Shown one piece after another: positions 26,227 through 35,743 of a stretch of DNA of 64,000 bases; positions within the stretch are counted from its first letter, which is position 1; each line of letters opens with the position of its first letter. This DNA comes from Hoylesella loescheii (GTDB lineage Bacteria > Bacteroidota > Bacteroidia > Bacteroidales > Bacteroidaceae). The DNA is taken from NCBI GenBank assembly GCA_021531755.1, contig JADYUK010000011.1, positions 30,587-94,586 of the forward strand. Reading direction: 5' to 3'. The translations under genes and the position numbers were made by a program. The notes below the pieces were generated by a model. It was not told the DNA's origin. It did not search any database and saw only the letters and a list, made by a program, of their open reading frames with translations.

Positions 26227-28695
26227 ATGACAATGACAAGACTTTTTCTCCCCCTTATTATGCTGATGGCTGTCCTCCCGTCGGCCGGTCAGGGCTACCG
26301 CCTGTGGTACACCTCGCCCGCTGAGGTATGGACAGAGGCGTTGCCTCTTGGCAATGGACGTCTCGGGGCCATGGTCTTCGGGCGTCCGCAGATGGAGCGT
26401 GTACAGCTTAATGAGGAGACAATATGGGCAGGACAGCCCAACACGAACGCCAACAAGCACTCGCAGAAATGGCTTGCGCCTGTCCGTGAGCTCGTATTTG
26501 CCGGACGCTTTGCCGAGGCGCAGCAGATGGCCGAGGAGCATCTGATGTCCGGCTCAAACAGCGGCATGCCATACCAGACATTCGGCGACCTCACCATATC
26601 CACCCCAGGCCATGAGACATACACCGGCTATGAGCGTTGGCTGTCGCTCGATTCGGCCGTGGCTGTCACGACATACACTGTCGATGGTGTCAGATACCGT
26701 CGCGAGGCGTACACGTCGTTCACAGACAGTGTCCTCCGCATACGCTTCACAGCGTCGCGGAAAGGCTCCATATCGTTCAACGCCCAGCTCTCCTCGCCAC
26801 ATCATGATGTCATCATCAAGAGCCGCGGCGGCGAGGTGTCGCTTGAGGGAGTGACACCAACCCATGAGCTGCTCAAGGGGAAAGTGAAGTTCCAGGGCCG
26901 CATAGCGGTCACAGCGACAGGCGGAAGGGCTGTCTCGCGCGATGGCATCATCACCGTGACCAGAGCCGACGAGGCTGTCCTGTATGTCAATATAGCCACA
27001 AACTTCGTCAGCTATAACGATATCAGCGGCGACGAGGAGCGGCGCTGCGTAGAGACCCTCCATGCGGCAATGAGCCATGATTACGAGGCCGACAAGGCCG
27101 CCCACGTGGGCTACTACAAGAATCTGATAGGGCGCTCTACACTCTATCTCGGCCCCGACCGCTATAAGGGGCTGACGACAGAGGAGCGAGTGGCATCGTT
27201 CGGCAAGAACGATGACGCATGGCTCGTCGCCACATTCTACACCTTCGGGCGATACCTCCTCATCTCCTCATCACAGCCCGGCGGACAGGCAGCCAACCTC
27301 CAGGGAATATGGAACGACAAGCTGCTGCCCTCGTGGGACTCGAAGTATACCTGTAACATCAACCTCGAGATGAACTACTGGCCGGCCGATGTCACCAACC
27401 TCATGGAGATGAACGAGCCGCTGTGGAGCCTCATACGCGATGTCAGCACAACAGGAGCCAAGACAGCCTCTACCATGTACGGCGCGGGAGGATGGGTGCT
27501 CCACCATAACACAGACATCTGGCGCATAACAGGCCCTGTCGACCATGCCACATCGGGCCTCTGGATGACAGGCGGCGCATGGCTCTCCCACCATCTCTGG
27601 GACCATTACCTCTTCACAGGAGACAAGCGTTTCCTCAGCCAGTACTACCCCATCATGAAGGGCGCGGCAGCATTCCTCGACGATATCCTCGTCAGAGACC
27701 CCAACACCGGGCATATGGTCATCTGCCCCGCCGTGTCGCCAGAGAACTCGCATCCGGCCGACCAAGGCATGAAGAACATAGCCTCTGGCGTGGCCATGGA
27801 CAACCAGCTGTGTGCCGAAATCTTCGGCATCGTAGCCCAGGCAGCGGAGACTCTCGGCGAGGATGACACCCTCGCAGCCCATTACCGCGAGCGTATAGAG
27901 CAGCTGACACCTGGCCAGATAGGACGCTGGGGACAGCTCCAGGAGTGGGCACAAGACTGGGACAGCCCTGACGACACACACCGCCACGTCTCCCATCTCT
28001 ATGGCGTCTACCCCGGCGCGAGCATATCGCCGCTGCGCACACCACAGCTCTTCTCTGCCGCACGCACATCACTCGTCCACCGTGGCGACCCCTCCACCGG
28101 ATGGTCCATGGGCTGGAAAGTATGCCTCTGGGCACGTATGCTCGACGGCGACCATGCCTATAAGCTCATAAAGGAGCAGCTGACACTGACCGACGACAAG
28201 TTCGTGCCCTACGGAAAGGTGAAGAAGAAGGGCGGCACATACGGCAATCTCTTCGATGCCCACCCGCCATTCCAGATTGATGGCAACTTCGGTTGCACGG
28301 CAGGCATAGCCGAGATGCTCGTCCAGAGCCACGATGGCGCTGTACACCTCCTGCCTGCTCTGCCCACAGTATGGAAGAAGGAAGGCCGTGTGACAGGGCT
28401 CCGCTGCCGCGGAGGATTCATCATCGACGAGATGGAATGGAAGGACGGGCGCATCACACTCTGCCGCATCACATCGACCATAGGCGGCAACCTCCGCATA
28501 AGGACCACCCAGAAGATGAGCGGACTGAAGCGTGCGAGAGGCGGGAATCCTAACCCTCTCCTCAAGCCAGCTGTCACTCTCCAGACCGAGAATAACTATA
28601 CTGGGAAGCTCGAAACCATCAACATGCCCGCAACATACGTCTACGACATACCGACAAAGGCAGGACAGACGGTCAGCCTGCCATGCTCACGCTGA
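26227..28695 (+). CDS. GH95-family glycoside hydrolase (alpha-L-fucosidase or alpha-L-galactosidase)
   Basis: Inverting exo-glycosidase removing terminal alpha-L-fucose or the closely related alpha-L-galactose. 822 aa: signal peptide (ends PSAGQ), N-terminal beta-super-sandwich (about 25-260; ALPLGNGRLGAMVFG, LNEETIWAG), an (alpha/alpha)6 barrel (280-710) with CNINLEMNYWPADV, WVLHHNTDIWR, LQEWAQDWDSP, HRHVSHLYGVYPG and QIDGNFGCTAGIAEML, then a C-terminal beta domain. All conserved GH95 blocks are present, so it should be active. Its neighbour is a GH140 protein; these two families occur together in rhamnogalacturonan-II loci, where the GH95 acts on L-galactose. Two starts six bases apart (26227, 26233) are equivalent. 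Confidence 0.93.
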   Translation: MTMTRLFLPLIMLMAVLPSAGQGYRLWYTSPAEVWTEALPLGNGRLGAMVFGRPQMERVQLNEETIWAGQPNTNANKHSQKWLAPVRELVFAGRFAEAQQMAEEHLMSGSNSGMPYQTFGDLTISTPGHETYTGYERWLSLDSAVAVTTYTVDGVRYRREAYTSFTDSVLRIRFTASRKGSISFNAQLSSPHHDVIIKSRGGEVSLEGVTPTHELLKGKVKFQGRIAVTATGGRAVSRDGIITVTRADEAVLYVNIATNFVSYNDISGDEERRCVETLHAAMSHDYEADKAAHVGYYKNLIGRSTLYLGPDRYKGLTTEERVASFGKNDDAWLVATFYTFGRYLLISSSQPGGQAANLQGIWNDKLLPSWDSKYTCNINLEMNYWPADVTNLMEMNEPLWSLIRDVSTTGAKTASTMYGAGGWVLHHNTDIWRITGPVDHATSGLWMTGGAWLSHHLWDHYLFTGDKRFLSQYYPIMKGAAAFLDDILVRDPNTGHMVICPAVSPENSHPADQGMKNIASGVAMDNQLCAEIFGIVAQAAETLGEDDTLAAHYRERIEQLTPGQIGRWGQLQEWAQDWDSPDDTHRHVSHLYGVYPGASISPLRTPQLFSAARTSLVHRGDPSTGWSMGWKVCLWARMLDGDHAYKLIKEQLTLTDDKFVPYGKVKKKGGTYGNLFDAHPPFQIDGNFGCTAGIAEMLVQSHDGAVHLLPALPTVWKKEGRVTGLRCRGGFIIDEMEWKDGRITLCRITSTIGGNLRIRTTQKMSGLKRARGGNPNPLLKPAVTLQTENNYTGKLETINMPATYVYDIPTKAGQTVSLPCSR

Positions 28696-28765
28696 GCTGA
28701 GACAGAGCTGTCGGCAGCCACAGGAATAAAGAATAGAAAAGAAACAGACATAACCAGAATCCACA

Positions 28766-30232
28766 ATGAAGAATCTACTGTTAGTATTAATGTTATCCAT
28801 CGCCCTCGGCGCCAGCGCACAGGGCAACAAGAAACCATGGGACAACGGCAAGCTGAGAGTCTCTGACAACCAGCGTTTCCTACAGCATGAGAACGGCGCT
28901 CCGTTCTTCTGGCTCGGCGAGACAGGCTGGCTCCTGCCCGAGCGCACAGACCGTGCCGAGGCAGCCTACTACCTGCAGCGATGCCGCGAGGCAGGATACA
29001 ATGTCGTGCAGGTACAGGTCATCGACGGCGTTCCTGCCTACAACCACTACGGACAGATGTCGAACCCGAACGGATGGGACTTCTCTGCCATCGACCGCAA
29101 GGGCGTCTATGGCTACTGGGACCACATGGACTATATCATAAAGCAGGCCGAGCACGAGGGAATATACATCGGCATGGTGTGCATATGGGGAGGTCTCGTC
29201 AAGGCAGGACTGCTCAGCAAGGACGATGCAGTGAAGTACGGGACATTCCTTGCCAACCGCTATAAGGACTCGCCAAATATCATATGGTTCATGGGAGGCG
29301 ACATACAGGGCGATATAAAGACAGAGGTGTGGAACACACTCGCCACGACAATAAAGTCGATAGACAAGAACCACATCATGACATACCACCCACGCGGACG
29401 GTACACAAGCGCGAAATGGTTCAGCAAAGCTCCATGGATGGACTTCCACACATTCCAGTCGGGCCACCGACGCTATGGACAGCGCATGGGCAACAAGGAC
29501 TATCCGATACCCGACAACACAGAGGAGGACAACTGGATGTATGTCGACTCTACATGGGCCTATAAGCCTGTGAAACCCGTCCTTGACGCCGAGCCGAGCT
29601 ACGAGGATATCCCACAGGGCCTCCACGACGCCAAGGAGCCACGCTGGATGGCAAGCGATGTCAGACGATACGCCTACTGGTCGGTCTTCGCCGGCTCATG
29701 CGGACACACCTACGGGCATAATGCCATCATGCAGTTCCTCAAGCCCGGCTACGGCACAAGCTACGGCGACGCCGGCGATGTGAAGACATGGTACATGGCA
29801 CTCAAAGACCCCGGATTCTCACAGATGAAGCATCTGAAGAACCTCATGCTCACATTCCCATACTTCGAGCGTGTCCCCGACCAGACCATCATAGCCGGAG
29901 AGAACGGCACAAAATATAACCGCCTCATAGCCACACGAGGCACAGACTGGCTCATGGTATACAACTACACAGCCAAGGATATGAACATCGACTTCGGGAA
30001 GATAAAGGGCTCGACAAAGAAGATGTTCTGGATGGACGCCGCCACAGGCAACCTGCTGTACATAGGAGAGGTGAAGAGCAAGGTCCACCATATCAAGATG
30101 GACATGGTGAGGAAAGGCATAAACGACGGTGTCCTCATCGTCTTCGACGCCCAGAAAGAATATCTCAAGCCCGCTGACGAGCGCATACCAGAGGCGACAG
30201 ACTGGAAGAGCCTGCGCGACCTGAATGAATGA
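28766..30232 (+). CDS. GH140-family apiosidase-like protein (DUF4038)
   Basis: Retaining (alpha/beta)8-barrel glycosidase; the characterised member BT1012 releases apiose side chains from rhamnogalacturonan II. 488 aa with signal peptide (ends GASAQG). Hallmarks are FFWLGETGWLL, YNVVQVQVIDG and WFMGGDIQGD with Asp179, and VLDAEPSYEDIP with Glu276; as I recall, the catalytic pair of BT1012 is Asp187 and Glu284, the same 97-residue spacing. A small C-terminal beta domain (about 390-488) completes it. It follows GH95 by 70 bp and is probably cotranscribed. Substrate assignment rests on family knowledge, not on an experiment with this protein. Confidence 0.88.
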   Translation: MKNLLLVLMLSIALGASAQGNKKPWDNGKLRVSDNQRFLQHENGAPFFWLGETGWLLPERTDRAEAAYYLQRCREAGYNVVQVQVIDGVPAYNHYGQMSNPNGWDFSAIDRKGVYGYWDHMDYIIKQAEHEGIYIGMVCIWGGLVKAGLLSKDDAVKYGTFLANRYKDSPNIIWFMGGDIQGDIKTEVWNTLATTIKSIDKNHIMTYHPRGRYTSAKWFSKAPWMDFHTFQSGHRRYGQRMGNKDYPIPDNTEEDNWMYVDSTWAYKPVKPVLDAEPSYEDIPQGLHDAKEPRWMASDVRRYAYWSVFAGSCGHTYGHNAIMQFLKPGYGTSYGDAGDVKTWYMALKDPGFSQMKHLKNLMLTFPYFERVPDQTIIAGENGTKYNRLIATRGTDWLMVYNYTAKDMNIDFGKIKGSTKKMFWMDAATGNLLYIGEVKSKVHHIKMDMVRKGINDGVLIVFDAQKEYLKPADERIPEATDWKSLRDLNE

Positions 30233-30265
30233 CAATACTCAACGCCCCACCATCACAACCATCAA

Positions 30266-30299
30266 AGAGCCTCTCCCCGGCACCCCGCGGGGAGGCTCT
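30266..30299 (+). terminator. GC-rich hairpin after the GH140 gene
   Basis: AGAGCCTCTCCCC (30266-30278) pairs with GGGGAGGCTCT (30289-30299). No T tract follows, so it may attenuate rather than stop transcription into the next gene at 30396. Confidence 0.5.
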
Positions 30300-30395
30300 C
30301 ACATAGAACTACGCCGCTACTACTATCACTCTTACATACAATTTCAAATCACATGCGCCAGCCTTCCGGGGCTCGCATCCATCAAAGCAACAAGC

Positions 30396-32201
30396 ATGCA
30401 GAGACTAATCCTCACAACAGCGCTGCTCGCCACATTCGCGGCAGCGCCAGCCCAGCAGTCACAGACAGGGCCAGTAAAGACCTATGATGTCCTCGCCGCA
30501 CAGATGAGAGAGGGAGAGAACATGACCGCCAAAGGCGATGCCGACGGCATTGCCGCCTACCGTATCGTCCCAAGGGCCCATGTGCCGTTCGCCCAGCAGG
30601 CCGTCAGCCAGCGCCGTGCGGCAGGCAACCGTGTCACATCACGCCCCTACTACCGTGTACGCATGGCACTCCCCATACCGTCGTGCTATACACCTACCGA
30701 GCAGGGCGAGCATGCCGGACTCGACTGGGGCGTATACACACACCTCCACTCCGGAGCCCTTGAGGTGCTACCCAACGGCGACCTCCTCGCCATCTACTTC
30801 TCCACACCGATAGGGAAGGCAGAGGCTGACACCTGTACAACATTCGTGCAGGCGAGACGACGCTATGGCTCTGACGAGTGGGACATGCCCGAGCTGTTCT
30901 TCGCCACACGTGGCGGCAACGACCAGTCGGCACTGCTCTTCAACGACAACGGCACGATATGGTTCTTCGGAGGTGGCCGCGACATGACAGATTATGTCCC
31001 CTTCCGCATCTGCCGCTCCACAGATAACGGCCGCTCATGGACATTCTCCGTACCACAGATGGACAAGAAGCTCGAGCGGTATACCGCCCAGCCCATAAGC
31101 AACGCCTTCAGGAACAGCCGCGGAGAGATGTTCGTGGCCCTCGACGGAGAAGGCGGCGAGAGCTTCCTCCTCAGGAGCAAGGACAACGGTGTGACATGGC
31201 ACGACATGGGCGGACGCACATCATCACGCCACTCAACCATCGTCCCACTCGACGATAAGGGAACACTCCTCTCGGCAGGAGGAAAGAACAACTCCGTCGA
31301 CGGATGGAACCCACAGAACATCTCGCATGACTGGGGCGCGACATGGGAGAGCCCGACACGCGGCATAATGCCACAGTACGGCACAGCACAGCGCCCATGC
31401 ATGATACGCCTGAAGTCTGGAGCGCTGTGCATGGTGGCAGACAGCTATATGCACAAGAAGAAGATTGCGCCTCCAGCAGGATGGGACAAGGGCAACGACT
31501 GCTTCGCTGCCATCTCTCGCGACAACGGAAAGACATGGACCATGCGACGTCTGCCGGTAGCCCTGCCACAACACCACCGCACACAACACCCGTCATTGGG
31601 GTACGTCACACTGAGGCAGGGGCAGGACGGCATGATACATGTCCTCACCACAACCAACTATCCCGGACTCGAGATTGAGTTCAACGAGGCATGGGTGATG
31701 CAGGGTGATACCGGCGCACCAGAGGCGACACACCTCACACCTGACTGTCTCGACTCATCGCCCGAGGGACGCAACGCCACACTCTCGCCCATGACAGCAA
31801 GCGGCACATATGTGGCCAACGGCACAAAGGTGACACGATACGCCAACGGGAAGAAGCAGCACGAGGTGACATACCGCAACGGACGACGCACTGGCACAGA
31901 GACGCTCTGGCGACAGGACGGCACCATAGAATGGAAATGGGAGAGAGACCTCAAGACAAACCGAGGCCTGTGGACACAGTACTGGCCTAACGGGAAGAAA
32001 CGCGTGGAGAGCTCATGGCTGCTCTACACATCACCACGCGACCTGCCAGGGACACCTCTCGTGGGAGCCATCGCCGACGGTGTGGCATCGCATTATGACC
32101 GTGAGGGGAACCTCGTCGCACAGTACAAGTTCAAGAACGGTGTAGAGGAAGGCACCGAGACCATAGAACAAGGGGCTGGAATCAAGAACGAGGGAAAATG
32201 A
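30396..32201 (+). CDS. Secreted Asp-box (sialidase-like) beta-propeller protein with C-terminal MORN-type repeats
   Basis: 601 aa. I start at MQRLILTTALLATFAAAPAQQ (a signal peptide) because the open frame upstream overlaps the GH140 end and encodes a hairpin. The central domain (about 90-460) carries four Asp boxes: RSTDNGRSW, SKDNGVTW, SHDWGATW and SRDNGKTW, the pattern of six-bladed sialidase/BNR propellers, with HSGALEVLPNGDLLAIYFS early on. The sialidase FRIP motif is not evident, so calling it a neuraminidase would be unsafe; propeller lyases and Kdo/Dha hydrolases share this fold. Residues 490-590 hold MORN_2/YwqK-like repeats (TRYANGKKQHEVTYRNGRRTG, TQYWPNGKKRVES). With GH95 and GH140 upstream, a pectin side-chain role is plausible. 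Confidence 0.8.
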   Translation: MQRLILTTALLATFAAAPAQQSQTGPVKTYDVLAAQMREGENMTAKGDADGIAAYRIVPRAHVPFAQQAVSQRRAAGNRVTSRPYYRVRMALPIPSCYTPTEQGEHAGLDWGVYTHLHSGALEVLPNGDLLAIYFSTPIGKAEADTCTTFVQARRRYGSDEWDMPELFFATRGGNDQSALLFNDNGTIWFFGGGRDMTDYVPFRICRSTDNGRSWTFSVPQMDKKLERYTAQPISNAFRNSRGEMFVALDGEGGESFLLRSKDNGVTWHDMGGRTSSRHSTIVPLDDKGTLLSAGGKNNSVDGWNPQNISHDWGATWESPTRGIMPQYGTAQRPCMIRLKSGALCMVADSYMHKKKIAPPAGWDKGNDCFAAISRDNGKTWTMRRLPVALPQHHRTQHPSLGYVTLRQGQDGMIHVLTTTNYPGLEIEFNEAWVMQGDTGAPEATHLTPDCLDSSPEGRNATLSPMTASGTYVANGTKVTRYANGKKQHEVTYRNGRRTGTETLWRQDGTIEWKWERDLKTNRGLWTQYWPNGKKRVESSWLLYTSPRDLPGTPLVGAIADGVASHYDREGNLVAQYKFKNGVEEGTETIEQGAGIKNEGK

Positions 32202-32313
32202 GACAGTAATGACATGAACGCCCCGTCATTAACCATCATCATTCCCATTCAGGAAATCATCTTCTCCATCCGGGGGAATGTGGGAGACTGACGGCAGGCT
32301 GTTTATATTGGAA

Positions 32314-32356
32314 CACGGGCACGCTATTCGTCGAGAATGGCGTGCCCGTGACTCTT
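32314..32356. terminator. Bidirectional terminator between convergent genes
   Basis: CACGGGCACGC (32314-32324) pairs perfectly with GCGTGCCCGTG (32340-32350); inner ATTC/GAAT extends the stem. On the plus strand ACTCTTTTGC follows. It separates the plus-strand propeller gene from minus-strand hrpB. Confidence 0.75.
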
Positions 32357-32423
32357 TTGCTGTGTCTGCTCGTCAGTAATATGTGTCATTGTCCCGTCCA
32401 GACCTATGCCGCTGTTCCCTGTG

Positions 32424-34961
32424 TCAGGGATTCTCAGGCCAGTCGTGCTTGGGGTATCTGCGCCGCAGCTCCTTCCGCACCTCGTAGTATGTTGTCTGCC
32501 AGAAACTGGCAAGGTCCTGAGTCAGCTGGACTGGTTTGAAGCCCGGCGACAGCAGCTCCATAAGCACAGGGCGCCGTCCGCCGTCTATACGTGGTGTCTC
32601 CCTCATACCGAAACACTCCTGTATCCTCGCCTTTAAGACAGGAGCTGACGCTCCCTGACGGTATTCTATCTTCTTCTCGCGCCCCGAGGGCAGGGCGATG
32701 CGGTCAGGCGCAAGGCGTTCCACCTCACACCGCTGCTCGTAGCTGAGGCGCGACCATACTACCTCACACATGTCTATCTTGCGCAACTCCGATGCCGTCG
32801 TCCTGTCACCGAAGAACATCGGTCCCCATTCTTGTGCCGACGAGAGGATAGCCTCTGTGTCACAAGGTGGGAGACACAGCTCAGGATGCCACTCGCTGAC
32901 AACGGCCAGACGCTGCTGGAGCTGGCGCACAGCGTCGGCTGATAATGACAGCATGCTCTCACCATAGCTCCTCACAGCAGTGGCGAGAGTGTCGTGGATG
33001 ACATCCAGTGGTATGCCCGTGAGCGGCTGGCTTGATATGATGAGACGCCCTATGCGCTGCTCGCGCTGCATGACAAGCACTCCAGCCTTGTTGTCCCAGT
33101 AGATGTTGTCGTAGGCTGTGGTGCTGCCTGCCACATCGTCCGGGGCGAGAGGTGCCGCTATGTGGATGCGCCCTTCATCGCCACGCATGGTCATGGTGGC
33201 CACTGCGAGGTATTTGTGGGCGGTGAGGTCGTCAGCGTCAGGCAGCAGGGCTGTGGCTCCTGAGGCGAGGCGGTAGCGTCTCATAAGCTGTATGGTGGCA
33301 GTGTTCCCTCTTCCTGCTGTGTCGTCTGTCGCCATGGCCACACGCTCCGGATAGGCGGCGGCAAGCAGACGCCCGGCTGTCCATACCGCGTCAGATGGTT
33401 GTGGCTCTTGGTGACGGGGGCGGCTTATGGCATGTGTGGAGACTGCCGACAGGAGCTGCCGATACTGCCGGGCCGACGAGCGGAGACGCTGCCAAAGGGC
33501 TCCGCGCTGTTGAGTGTGCAGCGCCTGGAGACGTGTGTGAATGTCTGCGTCATGCTCGGCTGACAATGGGTCGAGAGGGTCGCGGTCCTCAAGGATGGCT
33601 GCAAGGTCAGCCGCAAGGTCAGCCTCGTGACTTGTCGTCGCGGCGAGAAGCATGCCTGCTATGCGTGGATGGCAGGGCAGCGCTGACATCTTCTGCCCGT
33701 GAGGAGTGACTCTGCCATGGCTGTCAATGGCCCGCATGGAGAGCAGGAGGCCTCTGGCACGCTCCACACTCTGTGGCGGTGGCGGCGTCAGCCATGGCAT
33801 CTCCTCAAGGCGCTCGCCACCCCATGCCGCGATGTCAAGCACAAGAGGTGTGAGGTCTGCGTGCTCTATCTCTGGCGTACGGCAGGGATGCATACGCGCT
33901 TCTGTCGCCTTGCTGTACATACGGTAGCAGACTCCAGGGCCAAGACGGCCGGCACGGCCGGCACGCTGGGTGGCCATATCGAGTGAGATGCGTGATGTCT
34001 GCAGACGTGACAAACCGCTACGGGCATCGTAGGCGACAGCCCGGCAGAGACCGCTGTCTATGACTATGCTGACTCCCTCAATGGTCAGAGAGGTCTCGGC
34101 GATAGGGGTGGAGAGGATTATACGGCGTGTGTGGCCGTCGCTCGGGGCGGTGGCAAGACGCTGTGACTCTGCGGGAAGACTGCCGTAGAGCGGAAGGATG
34201 CGCAGCGTATTGGCCATGTCGGCGAGAATATCCTGGCAATGTAGTATCTCTGCCTGGCCGGGAAGGAAGACAAGGAGGTCTCCGTCATGCTCAGAAAGGG
34301 CGCGGCGCACGACACTGGCCGTAGCTGCGGCTATATCACGTGAGGTGGATGTCTCGCTGATGCGGTCGCTGTCGGCCCGCTCGATGGCGACGGGGAATGA
34401 CAGGCCATCACACGACAGGACCTTGCACCCCAGGGACTTTGACAGCCATGCGGTGTCGATAGTGGCAGACATGATGACAAGGCGAAGCTCCGGACGCAAC
34501 ATACGCTGGGTGGCAAGAAGCATGGCGAGCGCCTCGTCGGTATATATGCTGCGCTCGTGGAACTCGTCGAAGATGACAGCAGAGACACCATCGAGGGTGG
34601 GGTCAGAGATAATCATGCGGCACAGGATGCCTTCTGTGACAACCTCTATGCGTGTCGCTGCCGATGTGCGGCTCTCCATCCTCATCCTGTATCCGACGCT
34701 CTTGCCAGTCTCCTCGCCTGACATCTCCGCCATACGCTCTGCTATGCTGCGTGCCGCGATGCGCCTCGGCTCGAGCATGATGATGCGCCCTGAGGGAGCC
34801 TCACGGTCAAGCCATTCAAGCATGGTGAGCGGGAGGAGGGTCGACTTGCCTGCTCCCGGGGGAGCCGTGACTATAACGACAGACGCCATAGCCAGCTCCT
34901 TGTTAAGTGAACCGGCTATGGCGTAGGCGGGAAGGGCTCTTGCCCCATCTGGTATCAGCAT
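32424..34961 (-). CDS. hrpB: ATP-dependent helicase HrpB
   Basis: DEAH/RHA-family superfamily-2 helicase, presumed RNA helicase of uncertain cellular role. 845 aa from MLIPDGARALPAYAI. Walker A is VTAPPGAGKSTLLPL, the DExH box is VIFDEFHERSIYTDEAL, motif III is VIMSATID, and the C-terminal helicase lobe has RIILSTPIAETSLTIEGV and QRAGRAGRLGPG, followed by the HA2 and HrpB-specific C-terminal domains (SLLSPGFKPVQLTQDLASFW spans family hallmarks). The start codon overlaps the stop of the upstream HD gene (ATGCTGA, 34955-34961), indicating translational coupling. An upstream extension of 21 codons would lie fully inside that gene. Confidence 0.96.
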   Translation of the reverse strand: MLIPDGARALPAYAIAGSLNKELAMASVVIVTAPPGAGKSTLLPLTMLEWLDREAPSGRIIMLEPRRIAARSIAERMAEMSGEETGKSVGYRMRMESRTSAATRIEVVTEGILCRMIISDPTLDGVSAVIFDEFHERSIYTDEALAMLLATQRMLRPELRLVIMSATIDTAWLSKSLGCKVLSCDGLSFPVAIERADSDRISETSTSRDIAAATASVVRRALSEHDGDLLVFLPGQAEILHCQDILADMANTLRILPLYGSLPAESQRLATAPSDGHTRRIILSTPIAETSLTIEGVSIVIDSGLCRAVAYDARSGLSRLQTSRISLDMATQRAGRAGRLGPGVCYRMYSKATEARMHPCRTPEIEHADLTPLVLDIAAWGGERLEEMPWLTPPPPQSVERARGLLLSMRAIDSHGRVTPHGQKMSALPCHPRIAGMLLAATTSHEADLAADLAAILEDRDPLDPLSAEHDADIHTRLQALHTQQRGALWQRLRSSARQYRQLLSAVSTHAISRPRHQEPQPSDAVWTAGRLLAAAYPERVAMATDDTAGRGNTATIQLMRRYRLASGATALLPDADDLTAHKYLAVATMTMRGDEGRIHIAAPLAPDDVAGSTTAYDNIYWDNKAGVLVMQREQRIGRLIISSQPLTGIPLDVIHDTLATAVRSYGESMLSLSADAVRQLQQRLAVVSEWHPELCLPPCDTEAILSSAQEWGPMFFGDRTTASELRKIDMCEVVWSRLSYEQRCEVERLAPDRIALPSGREKKIEYRQGASAPVLKARIQECFGMRETPRIDGGRRPVLMELLSPGFKPVQLTQDLASFWQTTYYEVRKELRRRYPKHDWPENP

Positions 34962-35626
34962 AGTTGTGTGCCGTTTATGACAAGGCGGAACTGAACGCCG
35001 AGATACTCGGCAGCCTTGACACATAGTTTCATACGGGACATGAAAATCTCAAAATACTCCATCACAGAGCTGATGCCCGTATCGACAGTGAGGTCGAGGA
35101 TGAATGTCTTGCGCTCATCGTCATAGTGGGTGTTGTTGTGGGTCACAGCGTAGTTCACCCTGTAGTGTATCTCACGGCAGTCTGAATTGCCTCTCACACG
35201 TGTGCGGCGGACATCACTCTTGTCGGCAAGTATAAGGGCGGCAGCCACCTCATTGACTGGCCATGCTGTCGTCTCGTCATGATTGCCAATAGCCGCAATA
35301 ACCTTGGCGATATCCTCACAGGGCATCCCCATCTTGTCGAGGATGCGGAATGACATTATTGCGCCTGACTGGGCGTGGTCTATGCGGTTGACGACATTTC
35401 CTATGTCGTGCATGAAACCGGCTATGCGTGCGAGATCCTCTATATGGGCATCATAGCCCAAGTCATGGATAAGGTTGCCGGCGACAGTAGCCACCTTCGT
35501 CACATGGGCAAGGCTGTGCTCCGTGTAGCCCATACGCTGGAGTGAGAGGTCGGCACGGCGTATATAGGTGACAATCTCCTTAGACGAGCGGACATCGCTG
35601 AATGTTATTTCTCCTTCCATAGGCAT
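34955..35626 (-). CDS. HD-domain phosphohydrolase-like protein
   Basis: 223 aa. The HD metal-binding motif is in LARIAGFMHDIGNVVNRIDHAQSG (His-Asp in FMHDIG), preceded by the conserved His of EHSLAHVTKV, and followed by NHDETTA and ILADKSDVRRTR. These are the spaced ligands of HD hydrolases acting on nucleotides or second messengers. The C-terminal 80 residues form a separate beta-rich region. The protein is encoded immediately before hrpB with a 7-bp overlap, so both are probably cotranscribed. Substrate is unknown. Confidence 0.85.
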   Translation of the reverse strand: MPMEGEITFSDVRSSKEIVTYIRRADLSLQRMGYTEHSLAHVTKVATVAGNLIHDLGYDAHIEDLARIAGFMHDIGNVVNRIDHAQSGAIMSFRILDKMGMPCEDIAKVIAAIGNHDETTAWPVNEVAAALILADKSDVRRTRVRGNSDCREIHYRVNYAVTHNNTHYDDERKTFILDLTVDTGISSVMEYFEIFMSRMKLCVKAAEYLGVQFRLVINGTQLC

Positions 35627-35743
35627 GGATGTTTTCTTGCAGGTTAAAAAGATGATGATATTTGGGGCGGATAATTTGGCTCAGATGGTTCTTTTCCATA
35701 CAGCGTGGCAGTATGTATGGGTACCTCCCAGCCTGAGCCCGTG

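Noticed and set aside
30225..30395. N-terminal extension of the Asp-box protein overlapping the GH140 end
   Set aside because: It encodes the GC-rich hairpin and precedes a clear signal peptide at 30396.
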